Positions 26,259 to 38,933 of a DNA stretch of 64,000 nucleotides are shown in pieces. Made by a program: the position numbers and the translations under genes. Origin of the DNA: Tyto alba (lineage: Eukaryota; Chordata; Aves; Strigiformes; Tytonidae); contig NW_024881316.1 of NCBI RefSeq assembly GCF_018691265.1, positions 8,864,819 through 8,928,818 of the forward strand, given 5' to 3'. The notes below the pieces were generated by a model. That model searched no databases. It saw nothing but the letters and a program-made list of their open reading frames with translations, and was not told the origin of the DNA. Position 1 is the first letter of the stretch. Each line of letters opens with the position of its first letter.

Positions 26259-26957
26259 ATAGAATCATAGAAACATAGAATGGTTTGTGTTGGAAGGAAC
26301 CTTAAAGGTCATTTAGTTCCGACCCCTCTGCCATGGGCTGGGAGACCTTCCACTAGACCAGGTCACTCAAAACCCCACTCAACCTGGCCTTGAACCCTTC
26401 CAGGGAGGGGGGGCAGCCACAGCTTCTCTGGGAAACCTGTTCCAGTGTCTCATCACCCCCACAGTAAAAAATGTCTTCCTCATATCTCAACTAAATCTAC
26501 CCTCTTTCAGTTTAAAACCATTACTCCTTGTCCTATCACTACACTCCCTGATAAAGAGTCCCTCCCCATCTTTCCTGTAGGCTGCTGGAAGGTGACTATA
26601 AGGTCTCCCTGGAGCCTTCTCTTCTCCAGGCTGAACAACCCCATCTCTCTCAGACTGTCTGCATAAGGGAGGTAGTCCAGCCTCCTGATCATCTTCATGA
26701 CCCTTCTCCGGACCCACTCAAACAGGTCCATGTCCTTCTAAAGTTGGGGGTCCCAGAGCTGGACACAGTATGCCAGGTGGGGTCTCATAACAGTGGCGTA
26801 GAGGGAGAAAATCACCTCCCTTGACCTGCTGGTTTCTTTTGATGCAACCCAGGATATGGTTGGCTTTCTGGGTACGAGTGTGCATTGCTGGCTCATGTTC
26901 AGTTTTCATCTACCAATACCCCAAAGTCCTTCTCTGCAGAGCTGCTCTCAATCCACT
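26259..26957 (-). repeat. CR1 LINE, 3' part (minus), split by an LTR
   Basis: On the plus strand this begins with the reverse complement of the CR1 tail (catagaatcatagaaacat) and continues with the strongly conserved tail region and the end of ORF2. Minus-strand frames read WVRRRVMKMIRRLDYLPYAD and similar CR1 C-terminal pieces. The copy is interrupted at 26958 by an LTR and resumes at 28184 with matching CR1 order, compared with the uninterrupted copy at 52500. Confidence 0.93.
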
Positions 26958-28183
26958 TGTGTTGGGTTTGTATGTGGTGGGGTTTCTGGTAGAGGGGAGG
27001 GGCTACAGTGGTGTCTCCTATGAGAAAATTCTAGAAGCTCCCCCAGCTCCAAGTCAGACCTGCTTCTGGCCACAACATATTTATGTTATGTTATCTGTGA
27101 TAACATATTTAAGAAGGGGAACCTGAGAGGATGAGAGGTTGTGAGGGAAATATCTATGCAACACTGAGGTCAGTTGACGAAAGGAGGAGGACAGGAGGTG
27201 CACTGGTGCAGTGACTCCCCTGCAGCCCATGGTGAGAAGGCAGTCTGTCCCCCTGAAGCCAATGGAAGGCCATGATGAAGCAAATACCCACCTGCAGCCT
27301 GTGGAGTACCCCACACCAGAGCAGGTGGCTGAGCCCAAAGAAGGCCAGGACTCTGTGGGAAGAAGTCCCTGATGTTGCAGTTCAGGGCTGGGAGGATTGC
27401 AACACACAGGATGGATCCATGCTGAAGCAACTAGGGAACAGCTGCAGCCTGTGGGAAGGACTCGCTTTGGAGAAAGTTCATGGAGGACTGTCTTACGTGA
27501 GAGTGACCCCATGCTGGAGAAAGGGAAGAATGTGAAGAATCCTCCCCTTGAGAAGGAAAGAACAGTGGGATTGACCATAACCCCCTCATTCTCTGCCCCC
27601 TGCACCACTTGGGGAGGATGAAGTAGAGAAATTGGGAGCAAAGCTGAGCCTAGGAAGAAGGGAGGCATGACAGGAAGGTGTTTTTAATTTGTGGTAATGC
27701 TTCTCACTGTCCTACTCTGTCTGTTAAGTGGTGGTGTTGTTTGTGTCTGTATTAAATTAATGTCCTTTTTTTCTTTCCCTAAAGAGTCTGTCTTTTGCCC
27801 ATGACTGATGAACTGGCCTCAACCCACATACCCTGTCTGCCTGTGCCACTATGGTGGAGGAGGTAGAGAAATGGGGACCAAAGATGAACCTGTCAGGAAG
27901 GGAGGGGTGGGGGAAGGTGTTTTCAATATATGGTTGTATTTCTCACCGTTCTACTCTGGTTGGTAGATTAGTGGTTATGGTGTTCAAATTAAATTGATGT
28001 TCTTTTTCTTCCTCAATAAAGTCTGTCTTTTGACCATGACCATAGTTGGTGAGTCATCCCCCCTTGTCCTTGTGTCCATCCGTGAGCCTTTTGTTGTATT
28101 TTCTCCTACCCCATCCCTAAGGGGGAAGGAGTGAGTGAGCAGCTGGGTGGTGCTCAGTTGCTCTCTGAGTTTAAACCACAAAA
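26958..28183 (+). mobile_element. Solo LTR of the 1-kb family, copy 2 (plus), inside CR1
   Basis: It starts TGTGTTGGGTTTGTATG and ends in the shared block with TTTAAACCACAAAA. The flanks ccact (left) and ccatt (right) look like a 5-bp target duplication with one difference, and the CR1 copy at 52500 shows the uninterrupted target there. It is longer than its relatives because its downstream part is present twice (see 27600-28060). A TATA-like atatttaag lies near 27104. It must be younger than the CR1 it interrupts. Confidence 0.87.
27600..28060 (+). repeat. Tandem duplication of the downstream LTR module
   Basis: A block running from a tgccac motif, through aggaggtagagaaattggg-like sequence, aaggtgtttt and the cttttgcccatgac end, occurs at about 27600-27830 and again at 27842-28055. 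The other copies at 41456, 43555 and 62923 carry it once. The two units differ at many positions, so the doubling is old or was made by recombination between different LTRs. Confidence 0.75.
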
Positions 28184-28940
28184 CCATTATTCACATAGCC
28201 TGTATTTGTGCATGGGATTGCCTCAACCCATGTGCAGGGCCTTGCACTTGGCCTTGTTGAACTTCATGAGATTTGCACAGGCCCACCTCTCAAGACTGTC
28301 AAGGTCCCTCTGGATGGCCTCCCTTCCTTCCAGCATGTCAATCACACACTTGGTGTCATCATCAGACTTGCTGACGGTGCACTCAATCCCACTGTCCATG
28401 TCACCAACAAAGAGGTTAAACAGCACTGGTCCCAATACCAGCTCCTGAGGAACACCACTCATCACTGCTCTCCACTTGGACATCGAGCCATTGACCACAA
28501 CCCTTTGAGTGTGACCATCCAGCCAGTACCTTATCCACCGAGTGGTCCATCTGTCTGATCCATGTCACTCCAATTTAGAGACAAGGATGTCATGTGGGAT
28601 AGTGTCAAATGTTTTCCACAAGTCCAAGTAGATGACATTAGTCATTCTTCCTTTATCTACCAGTTCTGTAACCCCATCATAGAAAGAAATCAAATTTGCC
28701 TTAGTGAAGCCATGTTGGCTGTCACCAATCATCTCTTTATTTTCTATGTGCCCTAGAATATTTTCCAGAAGGATCCGCTCCATGATCTTGCCGGGCACAG
28801 AGGTGACACTGACTGGCCTGTAGTTCCCCAGGTCCTGTTTATTTCCGTTTTTAAAAATGTGGGTTATGTTTCCCCTTTTTCAGTCAGCGGGAACTCCATC
28901 AGACTGACACTTCTCAGATATGATGGATAGTGGCTTGTAA
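28184..28940 (-). repeat. CR1 LINE, ORF2 part (minus), continuation
   Basis: Minus-strand frames read [20 protein letters not shown] (28565-28798), then [20 protein letters not shown], then GVPQELVLGPVLFNLFVGDM and SDDDTKC (28223-28498). These are consecutive reverse-transcriptase motifs. The usual FADD motif is changed to SDDD. The match fades at about 28940, where the element is 5'-truncated. It belongs to the same copy as 26259-26957. Confidence 0.93.
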
Positions 28941-29225
28941 GTGCTTGTGATTGATTCAATTGATCCAATTGATCCATGACCCTTAACTTTCGTAAGAGTC
29001 TAACATCCTTTGTCAGCTTCTCCATACAACGGCAAATCACTGAGTAGAAAATTAATTTGATTTATCTGTACAGTTTATTTACCTTTACTATTAAATACTG
29101 ACATCAGCAAGGCCTTCCTATCTGGGTAAATGACCTGGAGACTATATATCTGACTGATATGTACTGTCTTGGATTCAGTCATTCAGTAGTGAGGCATTCT
29201 CAGAATTTCTCAACAAATTTCTCAC

Positions 29226-29258
29226 CTCAGCCTCTGTCAGTTCCTCATGTTCCTTTTC
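29226..29258 (-). other. Candidate microexon (33 bp), coiled-coil-like
   Basis: Minus strand. Acceptor tggttcttaacctgtccag and donor GCTGAG|GTGAGAAA are both excellent. The only open frame is phase 0 at both ends and reads EKEHEELTEAE, strongly helical and charged, unlike surrounding translation. Its size is the weak point: at 11 codons, open frames carry little information. Confidence 0.2.
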
Positions 29259-29259
29259 C

Positions 29260-31711
29260 TGGACAGGTTAAGAACCAGTTAGTTTATGTGCATCCCAGTG
29301 GAAAGTGTAGGATTCATTATTTTGCTTACATCTGTATAATTTTAGTGACCTCTAATTAGATTACAGAGTAGTGAGAGTAATTTCTGATTCTAGATATTAC
29401 AATATAGATATTACAATATTCTGAATATTTGAATATTCTGACTCAAGATATTACAATAACTAACAAACCTGTTAGTTATTTTCATTTGTCCTCTTGTCAC
29501 AACTATTTATGTGCACTATAAAGTTAGATATATCAAGCAATGGGAGTTTTCTATATGCCTGGGGAAAATGAATACAGTAGTTAAAGAACCTCATTGTTCA
29601 GAAGATTTTAATTTCAGTATGTTCTTCTCAACATTTCTAACTACAAATGCTATAATTCTACTCAAGCATCCACCTTTTACCTGATATTTTTGCAGACCAA
29701 ATAATGTAAACTGAAAGCATATCTTTTTACCCTCCTGGTAATTTTTGAATAATCTGTAGATCAAAATTTCATTTTTTTCTCCCCTCAACCAATTAGATTG
29801 TTTTTTTCTAAACACTTCTTTCATTACTAACTCACCAGTGCCAAGGTATTTTATATATATCTAGAATTCCATCTGTTGCCTTTCAGATATATCTTTAAAA
29901 TCTCAAAGATGATGGTCAAATGTTTCTTTTGAAAAGATCCTAAGTGAAATAGTGAAAGTGCTGAAAAAAAAACCTTTTCTGTTTCAGGTTTGCCATCACA
30001 CGAAGACTACCGTAACAATCAGTATGGCTTCTATTTTTTCTAATTTTTCTTCAGCTAGTACTTTAGATCACATCTTTGAGTCTCAGCTGAAGATTCTTAC
30101 TATGGCCTGAGTTTTCAAATCCTGAGATAAGCTGTACATTATCTTCCTGTAGGTCCCTGTTAATTTTAGAAGTCCAGCATTTTAAGGCACGGTGAAGCTG
30201 ATCATGACATGTCTTGTGAATGAGTAGCATCAGGGCCTGTGACAGAGGACAAAAAAACTAGGCACTTAATATATCTGCCCCCCTCATGCTCTCTCTAGGC
30301 AGTCAACCATTCCGAATTACCTTTGTTGTCTGATTTTTCTTGCTCACATAATAGTCTAGAATACAATGTTTCGAACCAAGTGCTCAGTCTTTGAAAGTGT
30401 CTAATAGCAATACCATAGGGATATTAAACATAGATCTTTGTGTCAGAAGGGATCACTTTGGTCATTTAGTCTGACCTGCCACAGCACTAAGGTTAAAAGA
30501 TTTCCAGACCAATTTGTTTTGCTGAAGCTACAGATTGTCTCCTAGAAAGCTCATTAAATGCTCTTGAAAAAAGCATAACCTAATGTTGAAGATTATGCAG
30601 CAAATTGCAATAGCTTCTGGTAATATGAACTGTTGGCTTTTTTTTTTTTTTTTTTTTTTTTCCTGATATTGTCCTCCTTGCCTGGTTATTTGGCATTCTG
30701 TTCCTACCTTTGCTTCATGAAATCTTTAGTCAAGGCCACGGTTCTATTTAAATAAAAATCACTTTCCATTTACTTTGACATTTTTGAAATTAGAATTCAG
30801 ACTCTGAAATGAAGGTCCTGTCTTATGTCCTTCATCTTGACTCTTAGCTTGTCCTTTATTTAGCTTCAGGCTAGAACTTGCATAGAATTGCTTCACAGAG
30901 AAATTAGGGTTAGTGGGGTTCTGGCAAAACCTGACCACAGCTAGATTTCCATTTCACAGATCTGCCTTTCAGGTATAATTCCATACATCACTTGTGTGAT
31001 TTATGCATAGTGTATATAAGTGATGTATAGACTCAGTGAACATACAGATTTAATATTCCAGCATAAACCTATGTACTTGACTAACAGGGCTATAGTAAAG
31101 TATTTCCTTACCTTCATACTTCTTTCAGGATCTTCATTTCTAAATAGAGATGTATATAGGTTTTAGTTCCAAGGAGCTAGGAGTGTTTGTCCTCAAACTC
31201 TTTTTCTGAATTGTCCTGCAATCAGCAGTAAGAATAGAAAACAAGATGAGTAGATGACAAGTCTGTCAATGGTAGATATCAGATTTTTCCAATCCAGTAA
31301 TAACTAGAAAGAGCCAAAAGCATAGAAGAGAATAATAGCTTTCAAATAGTTCATTCCTGAACTTTAAAAACTGACAGGTATAGGCCTACCTTACCTTTTG
31401 CTTTTTTTTGTTTTCAAACACTTTTGCACAGACATTAAACTTAACCTGTAAATATTACAGAAGGCCTGCTACTGACTGAAGTCCTTGAACCTATATAAGT
31501 TGAACAGGATGTTCTGCGAGGAGCTTTGAAGAATGTTAGTGGCATGTAGCTCTTGTCTCCTCTGTTACCCTACAATATGAATACTATTTTGTGCATGTGA
31601 GGTTTTTTAGAGAAAATTTCTAGTGACGTAAGGGTTGTGCTGCAGTCCATGGGAATAATATTTTCTTAAAATCAATGTTTATGTTGCATATTTTTTAGAG
31701 CAGTTAAGAAC
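29260..31711. other. AT-rich unique DNA with weak exon-like pairs
   Basis: This contains direct repeats of agatattacaata at about 29393-29455 and a T run at 30640-30661. It also holds several minus-strand acceptor-donor pairs of 28-35 bases: 29681-29710, 30321-30355 and 31112-31139. The last has a near-consensus acceptor (catctctatttag) and donor (GAAG|GTAAGGAA) and reads NEDPERSMK. None is strong enough to list as a gene. Confidence 0.4.
30425..30570 (-). repeat. Possible ancient CR1-type 3' end
   Basis: The plus strand reads gtcagaagggatcactttgg and then catttagtctgacctgcc. That is the arrangement at the reverse-complemented 3' end of old reptilian and avian CR1 copies, where the conserved tail block precedes the body. 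No terminal repeats or coding frame are left. The resemblance is from memory of the family's shape, so confidence is modest. Confidence 0.35.
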
Positions 31712-32110
31712 ATGGACAGTTGGTGAAGGCTTCAGAGATTTCTGAGCTACCACTGGAGGACTGCAGGCAATATTTTTGTCCATACAACCCAGAAGGTGTT
31801 GCTCAGACACTGGCAGTGCTAGCTGCCAAGAGACATCCACATCAGGAGATACCTCAACAGCTAAGTGATATGGACTTGCCTATCATGTCTCGGAATAGTT
31901 GAGACCTCAAAGAGTTAAAGTTCCAGATTATAGTAGCGAAGACTGAATTTGAAGTTCCCAACTTACCAGAAGCTACAGTGGGACCTTTTTCTTATTCTCA
32001 TGTCCAAGGAAATTACTGAGTAATCTTAGAATACATTGAGCAATTTTTCTTTTGCATCAGTTCATATGAAAAACCTCAGAAGTTTCTGGATTTGTGCCAA
32101 TGAATAAAAA
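31712..32110 (+). pseudogene. Possible pseudogene fragment of unknown parent
   Basis: On the plus strand a frame beginning EHGQLVKASEISELPLED near 31709 runs 64 codons with a protein-like composition (including AQTLAVLAAKRHPHQE) to a TGA at 31900. The same frame then stays open about 40 codons more (LKELKFQIIVAKTEFEVPN and onwards) to the next stop. AATAAA occurs at about 32103-32108. There is no ATG at the start, no clear splice site and no poly(A) tract, so it may be a decayed retrocopy or an exon remnant. The parent gene is not recognised. Confidence 0.25.
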
Positions 32111-35100
32111 TTTTTGCAATATGAAACTTTCTGTGGGTACCAGTCTCTACCAGAAAAGTTCTGATTTTTTGTACCTTTAGCCTGCATTTGATTGTTTAGT
32201 GCAACTCTACTTACATTCTTTCATTTTGTGATTCTTATTTCAGGATTATATTTTTATGTTTTTGTATGTGTATCCAAAAAGTAGATTCATTTAATAGAGT
32301 ATATAAGCATATCACTTACATTTAACTATATGAGCAGTATTACTGCAGTCAGACAACAGTACTTTGACTGCTTAGGTATTCAGAAATAGGAAGTAATCAA
32401 GTATGAAGTTTTCAAGCTGATACAAAGGTTTTTTCAATTTTATTTTTGCAAGAAGTTATTCATCATATGATACACTCCATTAACTGAGCCAAACTTTTCA
32501 TTATAGTATAGTTCATCAGGAGTTTCTCACTGGACTTTTAATTTTATATTTAACTCAGCTTTGTAGACTGCTTGTTTGTTCATACACTTTCAAATAAAGC
32601 TTTTCAAATTATTTTCTTTCATGAAAAATCTGTGAGTTCAACCTAGGAGAAGGTAAAATAACTGTGATATATAGGACTATCAGGAAGCATGGAAAAAAAA
32701 CGAACGACTTTCTATGTTCTTCTGATAGCTTACAGAAGATATGTATTATTTTTACCCATTCCATAGACTTGTGTAGGCTATGTTAGAAAAGCTTGTAAAT
32801 TAATTTTAAATATCTATAGCAGTTGGAATCATTTTCTGTTTGCAGTTTGTAATTTTTACAAAGTTCATACTTTTACTTTCTTATTTGCTTCAATTTTTTT
32901 TCTTCTAGTAACTCTGGATGCCTCCTTTTCAACAATGAATATTCTTATATATGATATTATTTGCCTTAATGGGCAGATACTGTTCAGTCAGTAATTCAGG
33001 ACTTAAGGAATGATACATCGCACATGTTACCCTTATTATGGGCATACTCTCCATTTCCATCCTGCTGATTGATTCACAATGGTTGGATATTTCCACCATC
33101 AATATCTACCAAAATTCTGAACTCTCAAGCATTTTTGTCACATATGGAGGTCATAATTCTTAATCAAAATTTTGCACTCTGCATTTTTTCTAATTCTTCT
33201 TTTTTGTTTCTTAGTTTTTCTTTCACTTCTTTTGTGAAATATAGCTTCCTGTGAAATATAGACTAAAGTAGATTCTCTAATGATTCAGGACCATCAACCA
33301 ATGAATGTTCAGTACTGTGTGGTGAATGCAGTGACTGGCGTAATCAGTTATTCATTGGAGTGTAATAGACTTGTCATGCTGATTGATGCAACAAGATTTG
33401 TGATTGTATTTTTAAGGTCAGGAAGTTCTCAGCTGTGATTAGCATCACAATTCTGTTCTATCAGAATCAGTAGCAGCCTGTTGTGAACTTTGTTCACAAA
33501 TCTTGTTAAGATTTGTCTCCTGGTATCAAATGAATTTTATGGTATACCTAATGGATGCAAAATCTGTTATTTTTAAAATGAAAACCTGATATTAGCAGTC
33601 ATATTTGTTTTAAATAATTTTGAAAGATGTCTTTTAGATTGTTGGTATATTTCTTTAGTTTCATTTACTATAACGACGTTGATAAGATACATGAATGGCA
33701 TTTTTAAAATGTCCCCTTAGCTGGCACTCCACAGGTCTGGCATCAAGAGTTAAATGCACCACACTGTACTTTCACATAGTTATGAGTGAAAGAAAGCCAC
33801 AGAAATCCCATGTAGAAGTTCTCATTCCTTTACTTCATTAACATATGTGGAGATTATTTCTTCTTTAGATTAGAGACTAGAAGATGTTTGGTTCTGAGGA
33901 AGAAAGCATGGGAAAAAAGGAAATTCTTGGATGAAAAGATTCATGGGAAGTAAAAATGTTTTAAATAAAGAGGTGTCATCATAAGAAGTAAGAAAAAAAA
34001 AATAAAAACACAACAACAACAAGAAAGAGAAATAAAACAAGCAAAAAAACAATACCAAAAATAAACAAAAGGAGTTGAACCATGGAAATGTAATAGAACA
34101 AATGTATTACTTTCATGTATATATAGATGAAACCTGGCTGGTGTATGTGTGAGATACCATAAATCTTGTAGTCGGTAAGTTATCAGTGTTTTCTTATTAA
34201 GACATCTGCTGCATGTCCTACTGTCTGAAGCTCAGCTCCAAGACCATGTGACAGACACCAGAGCCTTCCAGGAAGTTCCACAGGCAAGTGATGGGCAAGA
34301 AATAGAAAGTAAGGCATAAATATCTTTACTACTTTTAAAAATATTATTATTTATTTCATTGTGGTGTTTTTTATTCCTTTATTTGTATGGTTTTGGTTTT
34401 GTAATCAATTTCTCACTTTAATACACTTTGACCATCATAACACACAGAAAAAGCATCTGGGATCCTTTCTGCTTATTTCATTGGGGCTTGGATTAATCCC
34501 ATACTGCTAGGTTAGGTAAAATACCTACTTAGCTCCTGCAGCTAAGAAAATTTGAAATCCCCCATATGTGTAGTAAATCCAAGTGAAGAATTCCTGTAAC
34601 TATATTCTCTTCAAGTTTGTCTCTTTGCTATCTAATTTATAATGTAGGCAAAGCAACATAGCAGAAACTTTTGCTACAGGTCTGATCATGGAAATGTCTA
34701 AGGCAAGGCTTTTCAGAAACAATTTAAAGGAATTATGGACCCAAATCCAAAAGACATTGAAATCCAGATCCAATTGATCTATTGTCTCTCTTAGGCTTCT
34801 TTTCAAAATCTTTCACTCATTATTCCTTCCCTATGTTATTCAGACTGAATTCTGCAATTCTTACCTAGTGAAAACCTCCATTACTGCTAAACTATCAAGA
34901 CACCATGAAAAACAGTTTACTGATTCAGTAATGGAGAAATCTAAGCATCTAATAATATTGTCTCATCACTAAGGTCATTATATTAAAGTCAAAGGGAAAA
35001 TGAAAGGAATGTTAACCATTTGTCTGACATAAACAAGACATATTTTTCAATATTTGAATTATAATTCTATATTTTGTCTAAGTGTCTGAGAATGTGGGAT

Positions 35101-36273
35101 CAGTCCCAATGTGTGGTGGATTCCTAGACATTTCTGCACCTGGCTTCCTGGCACCTTGTCATAAAGTGACAGGGCAAATCATAAAACTCAAACGTGAGAG
35201 CCATAAAGCAGAGAACCTAATAGATTTTATAATGCTCAAACTTCAAATTGAAAATCTCTCTGGAAAATCCATACTGGATTTGTAATATTCAGTAGTGGAG
35301 GTGATGAAAAAAAGCTTGAGTGAAGAATTTTCTCTGAGAAATATTGCATAAAGTTCAGTCATGAAGAATAGGAAATGGAACATAAATATGTAAATCTAAA
35401 TGCCTGTGTCCTGCGAGAGTACTGAATGTGTCCTGCTGTGTTTAGCACCTGTGAGCAAGATATGGTATGGGCTGGCTGCAGGTAGGTGTGTCTCATTTGT
35501 TAGTATTTATTCGCCTGTCTCGGTGAAAAAATGTGACATTTTCCTCAGTACTTTTGATCTTCAAAGACTGCTTAAAAGAATCACAGATCTTGCTTTGTCA
35601 TATTTTCTGGTCTGATTGCTACTTTTTCTATACATTCTTTTCAGGATTACTCTTTTAAGTCTTGGGTTTCAAGATAACCTGTCTCTCTCAGAGTAGATTT
35701 TTTGCTGTTGTTTCTTCTGCTTTTATCTAGATCATGCAATGTTTATCCTCTATTTAGCACCTGTATTTTTTCCCCTGCAGGAACAACCACATTGTATCTA
35801 TGACTTGAGCTTCTTAAAGATTAATATGACTTAAAATAAAAGAATTTAAAAGAAAATCAGATCTGAAAACTAAATAGTCTATGTTTCTGACTTTCCTTAA
35901 GGTATGCCATCTTTTAGAACAAGGCAACCACCAATATGATAAAAATCTATCCAGAAAATCTCTCTTTATGAAGTGTGTCATCTTTGTGTTCCGTTGTTTC
36001 CCTGCTTGATAGTCCTAAAATTCCTCCACATTAAGCTGAGAAAATACCTTGCTATAACAAAATCTTGCAGAACCATAAACTTCAGCTTCATCTGACAGAA
36101 TAGGAAATTCAGTGAACTTTGAAGATACATTGAAGATAAAACTATGTTTAATTCATGACACGCAGAACAATAGGAAAAGATTTTCTAAACAAAACAGTTT
36201 TTGTTAAGTTTTCATATCCACATCAGACTCATTTCAAGGTTTAGGTTTGGTTGGGGATTTTTTAACCAAATAC
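32111..36273. other. AT-rich unique DNA, no firm gene
   Basis: No known repeat was recognised. Two short minus-strand pairs have good splice sites: 34525-34541 (17 bases, LQELS) and 34865-34886 (22 bases, donor CTAG|GTAAGAAT). They are too short to support a call. A polypurine/A-rich patch lies at 33990-34060. Confidence 0.4.
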
Positions 36274-36301
36274 CTGTTGTTGGCATTAGAGACACATACT
36301 T
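36274..36301 (-). other. Candidate microexon (28 bp)
   Basis: Minus strand. Acceptor acttgtttccttttaag, donor ACAACAG|GTATTTGG. In phase 0 it reads KYVSLMPTT and leaves one base. That phase fits the end of the candidate at 36670-36745. A second frame is also open, and the length is too small to be informative. Confidence 0.1.
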
Positions 36302-36669
36302 CTTAAAAGGAAACAAGTTCACGGTCTTTGAGATCTCTCCAGAATGCAAACTGGAGCACAGTAAGTGAGTATGACTGAGATCACATTCCTGATGTAGAGA
36401 AAAAGGAGGAATATGTATTATGAGATGATCCAGGCAGACATTGACAAATCTGACAGCAGAACTGTCATGAATGCAAGGCGAGACAAGCTGCAAGCTGGGT
36501 GCTCCTGCAGAAAGGTAGAGAAGGTCTGGAAGCATTGAGAAATGAGATTCAGTGGAATAAAGATCTCAGAAGTTATACTTTATTGTTATCAATACAATTT
36601 AAGCCTTGAGAAGACTTTTTCCTAATGTGCTCCTTCTCCCAGCTCACCATCACTGCTGTCAGAATTTAC

Positions 36670-36745
36670 CTTAAGCAGCTGAAAGCTGCTGAATGTCTCT
36701 TTCCTTAAAAATCCATCTGAAACACTAAAGAGTGAGACATCCACT
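36670..36745 (-). other. Candidate exon (76 bp)
   Basis: Minus strand. A strong pyrimidine tract (ttatttttctcttttcaag) precedes 76 bases and the donor CTTAAG|GTAAATTC. Only one frame is open: one base, then 25 codons beginning VDVSLFSVSDGFLRKETFSS and ending FQLLK, phase 0 at the end. It needs two bases from the preceding exon. The candidate at 38934-39053 ends in phase 0, so a further exon would be required between them. Confidence 0.22.
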
Positions 36746-36985
36746 CTTGAAAAGAGAAAAATAAAGTTATCAACAGAAGGCATTTTGTGTGTACCTAGGG
36801 AAATTAATGTCATTTAAAATGAAAAATAAGTGAATGCTCCTAATAAATGATAACATATATGGTTTATTTATATATAAAGTTATAACTAGATTCGGATAAA
36901 TATCATGACAGACTGAGAAAGTGAAAAAAAAAATCAAGTCAAAGTAGTGGTAAAAATAATTACAAGAGAAGATAAGAAAATACAC

Positions 36986-38933
36986 TGTACATGTACCCTC
37001 ACTGTTTCTTACTGAGTAAAATGCAAAAAGTACAACTGAACAAATGCAAAGATCAGCAGATTGAATTCTGTTAGTATATCAGCTTTCATGAGGTGAGAAC
37101 CCCTGTTTTAAGAACCAAACTACTTCTGCTGTAGATCAGCAGATCAAAGGCTGGTATTAATATTATTCTGTAAATTATCTATGTGTGTTGGCAGTCTCTT
37201 TTGTGTTCTGTTTTGCTATGATGAGATGAATAATTTTGAGTTCATGTTAAAAAAAAAAAAGTTAAAAATTATTTAGGAATGAAATAGGAAAGATTTAATG
37301 CTGGTAGAAGAGCTAAATATCAGATAATTTAGTGTAATATTATCATACTGTAGGAAATATAACATTCAGATAAGCCAATTCAAAATAAAGGAAAAAAAAA
37401 AGCCAGAAAAGAACCAAAAAGAATAATCAGAACTGACTGGGATTACAAGGAGTGAAGGAAATTAAAATGAAAGGGAAATAGCACACCTATACAATAACAA
37501 ACTTATACAGCTCCTCAGCATAGCTACCAGAAGTACTTGAACCAGTCCTACAGCAGACAAAGATCCATATGGGCAAAAATACTAGCACCTGAATTACATG
37601 AAATTTTTAAAAGAAGGAAATAAAAGACCTTATGGTGTGGAAATTATTTAATTTTTTAAGGTACTGGAAAATATTTATGAGTTTTATTTTTTCTGTATAA
37701 TATTTTGAAAAGAGCTGACTATAAGTTACTCATTTTTCACTCTCTCTTTTGTCCTGTCACTATTTGCTGCCTTTCTATAGCTTTTTAGCTATGTTTTTAT
37801 GTCTCATAACTGTTAAGAAGCTCTCTCTTCCCCCAAACAGTGAGCAGGACTGAAATTTTGACCTTTACCTCTGAGGGAATCCCACAGGATGATCTGTGTT
37901 GAGACTGTGCTATTAGCTTTTGGGGACTGTTGTTGTGAACAGCTTGTTAGAAGGGATTCCTAGCTTTTGTTATCTATGCATTTCTGATGGCTTCAGTTTA
38001 AGGATTAGATTGCCCAAGAGACAAAAATGTTGCCATAGATATCCATGATTATTTTTCAGAAAGAACACCTCTAAGTTGTAAGCTGCACATTAAAATCACA
38101 ACTATAAAAATTAGTGGCAATTTTGTCACTGTTTTCTGAGACACCAGGACTGTAAATTTTGAGGTTACTCTCTGAAAATATGCATGGATGTATATACAGA
38201 TGAATGTGTGACTGAGGAGGATTAAAACTCATCTTCTAGTTTAATAACTCATTGGTGACTACTAAGCTTTTTCCTCACTTATTTTTTAAAATCATTCATA
38301 ATGCACAGCTTAATGAAACACAACATTTACTTGGTCCCAGGAGATAGACAACTATTCATAAAAATATACATTTTTATTTAGACACTGACACTGCAGTCAA
38401 AAACACTTTATATGGAAATGCAAACTACATTGTCTATACAACACTGTTTGTTAGCATAATGCCAGCTACATTCTTGTTGTAAAATTTACTGCTAAAATTT
38501 ACAATATATGAAAGCTCCGTATCTGAAAAACCTTCATGAACAATGCATGCCGAGAAGCTCAGTTCATCCAAATGGATGTCAGACATCTCCCTGGTTGTTC
38601 CAAGGGCATAGACATGAAGGGGAAATAGATAAATGGACTTAGCTGGAAGAATATTTTAATATTATTGTCACACAAGTGAACACAAAAGCATTCTAATGCT
38701 TCTCAGAATTTTTATGTTTTCTGTTTTCATTTCAAGCAGGAAAGCTGTCAGTACCATTCCAGTAAAAAGTAAGGCATTTCATGCAAATTGAAACTACCAA
38801 AAATTATAGTTTCCAGAATAAAATTATATTAAAAAAAAAAAAAAGCCTCAACCAAAACAACAACAAAAATATCCCACATCCCTGTAGAATCCCTTATAAG
38901 ATAGTGATAGAAGGGGTATCTACAACCAAATAC
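36986..38933. other. AT-rich unique DNA, no gene seen
   Basis: No repeat family, RNA gene or good exon was found. A-rich tracts occur at 37249-37261 and 37391-37400. Confidence 0.5.

Noticed and set aside
27081..27668. 195-codon minus-strand frame
   Set aside because: It lies antisense inside the 1-kb LTR, and similar frames appear on both strands of other copies because GC-rich repeats lack stops.
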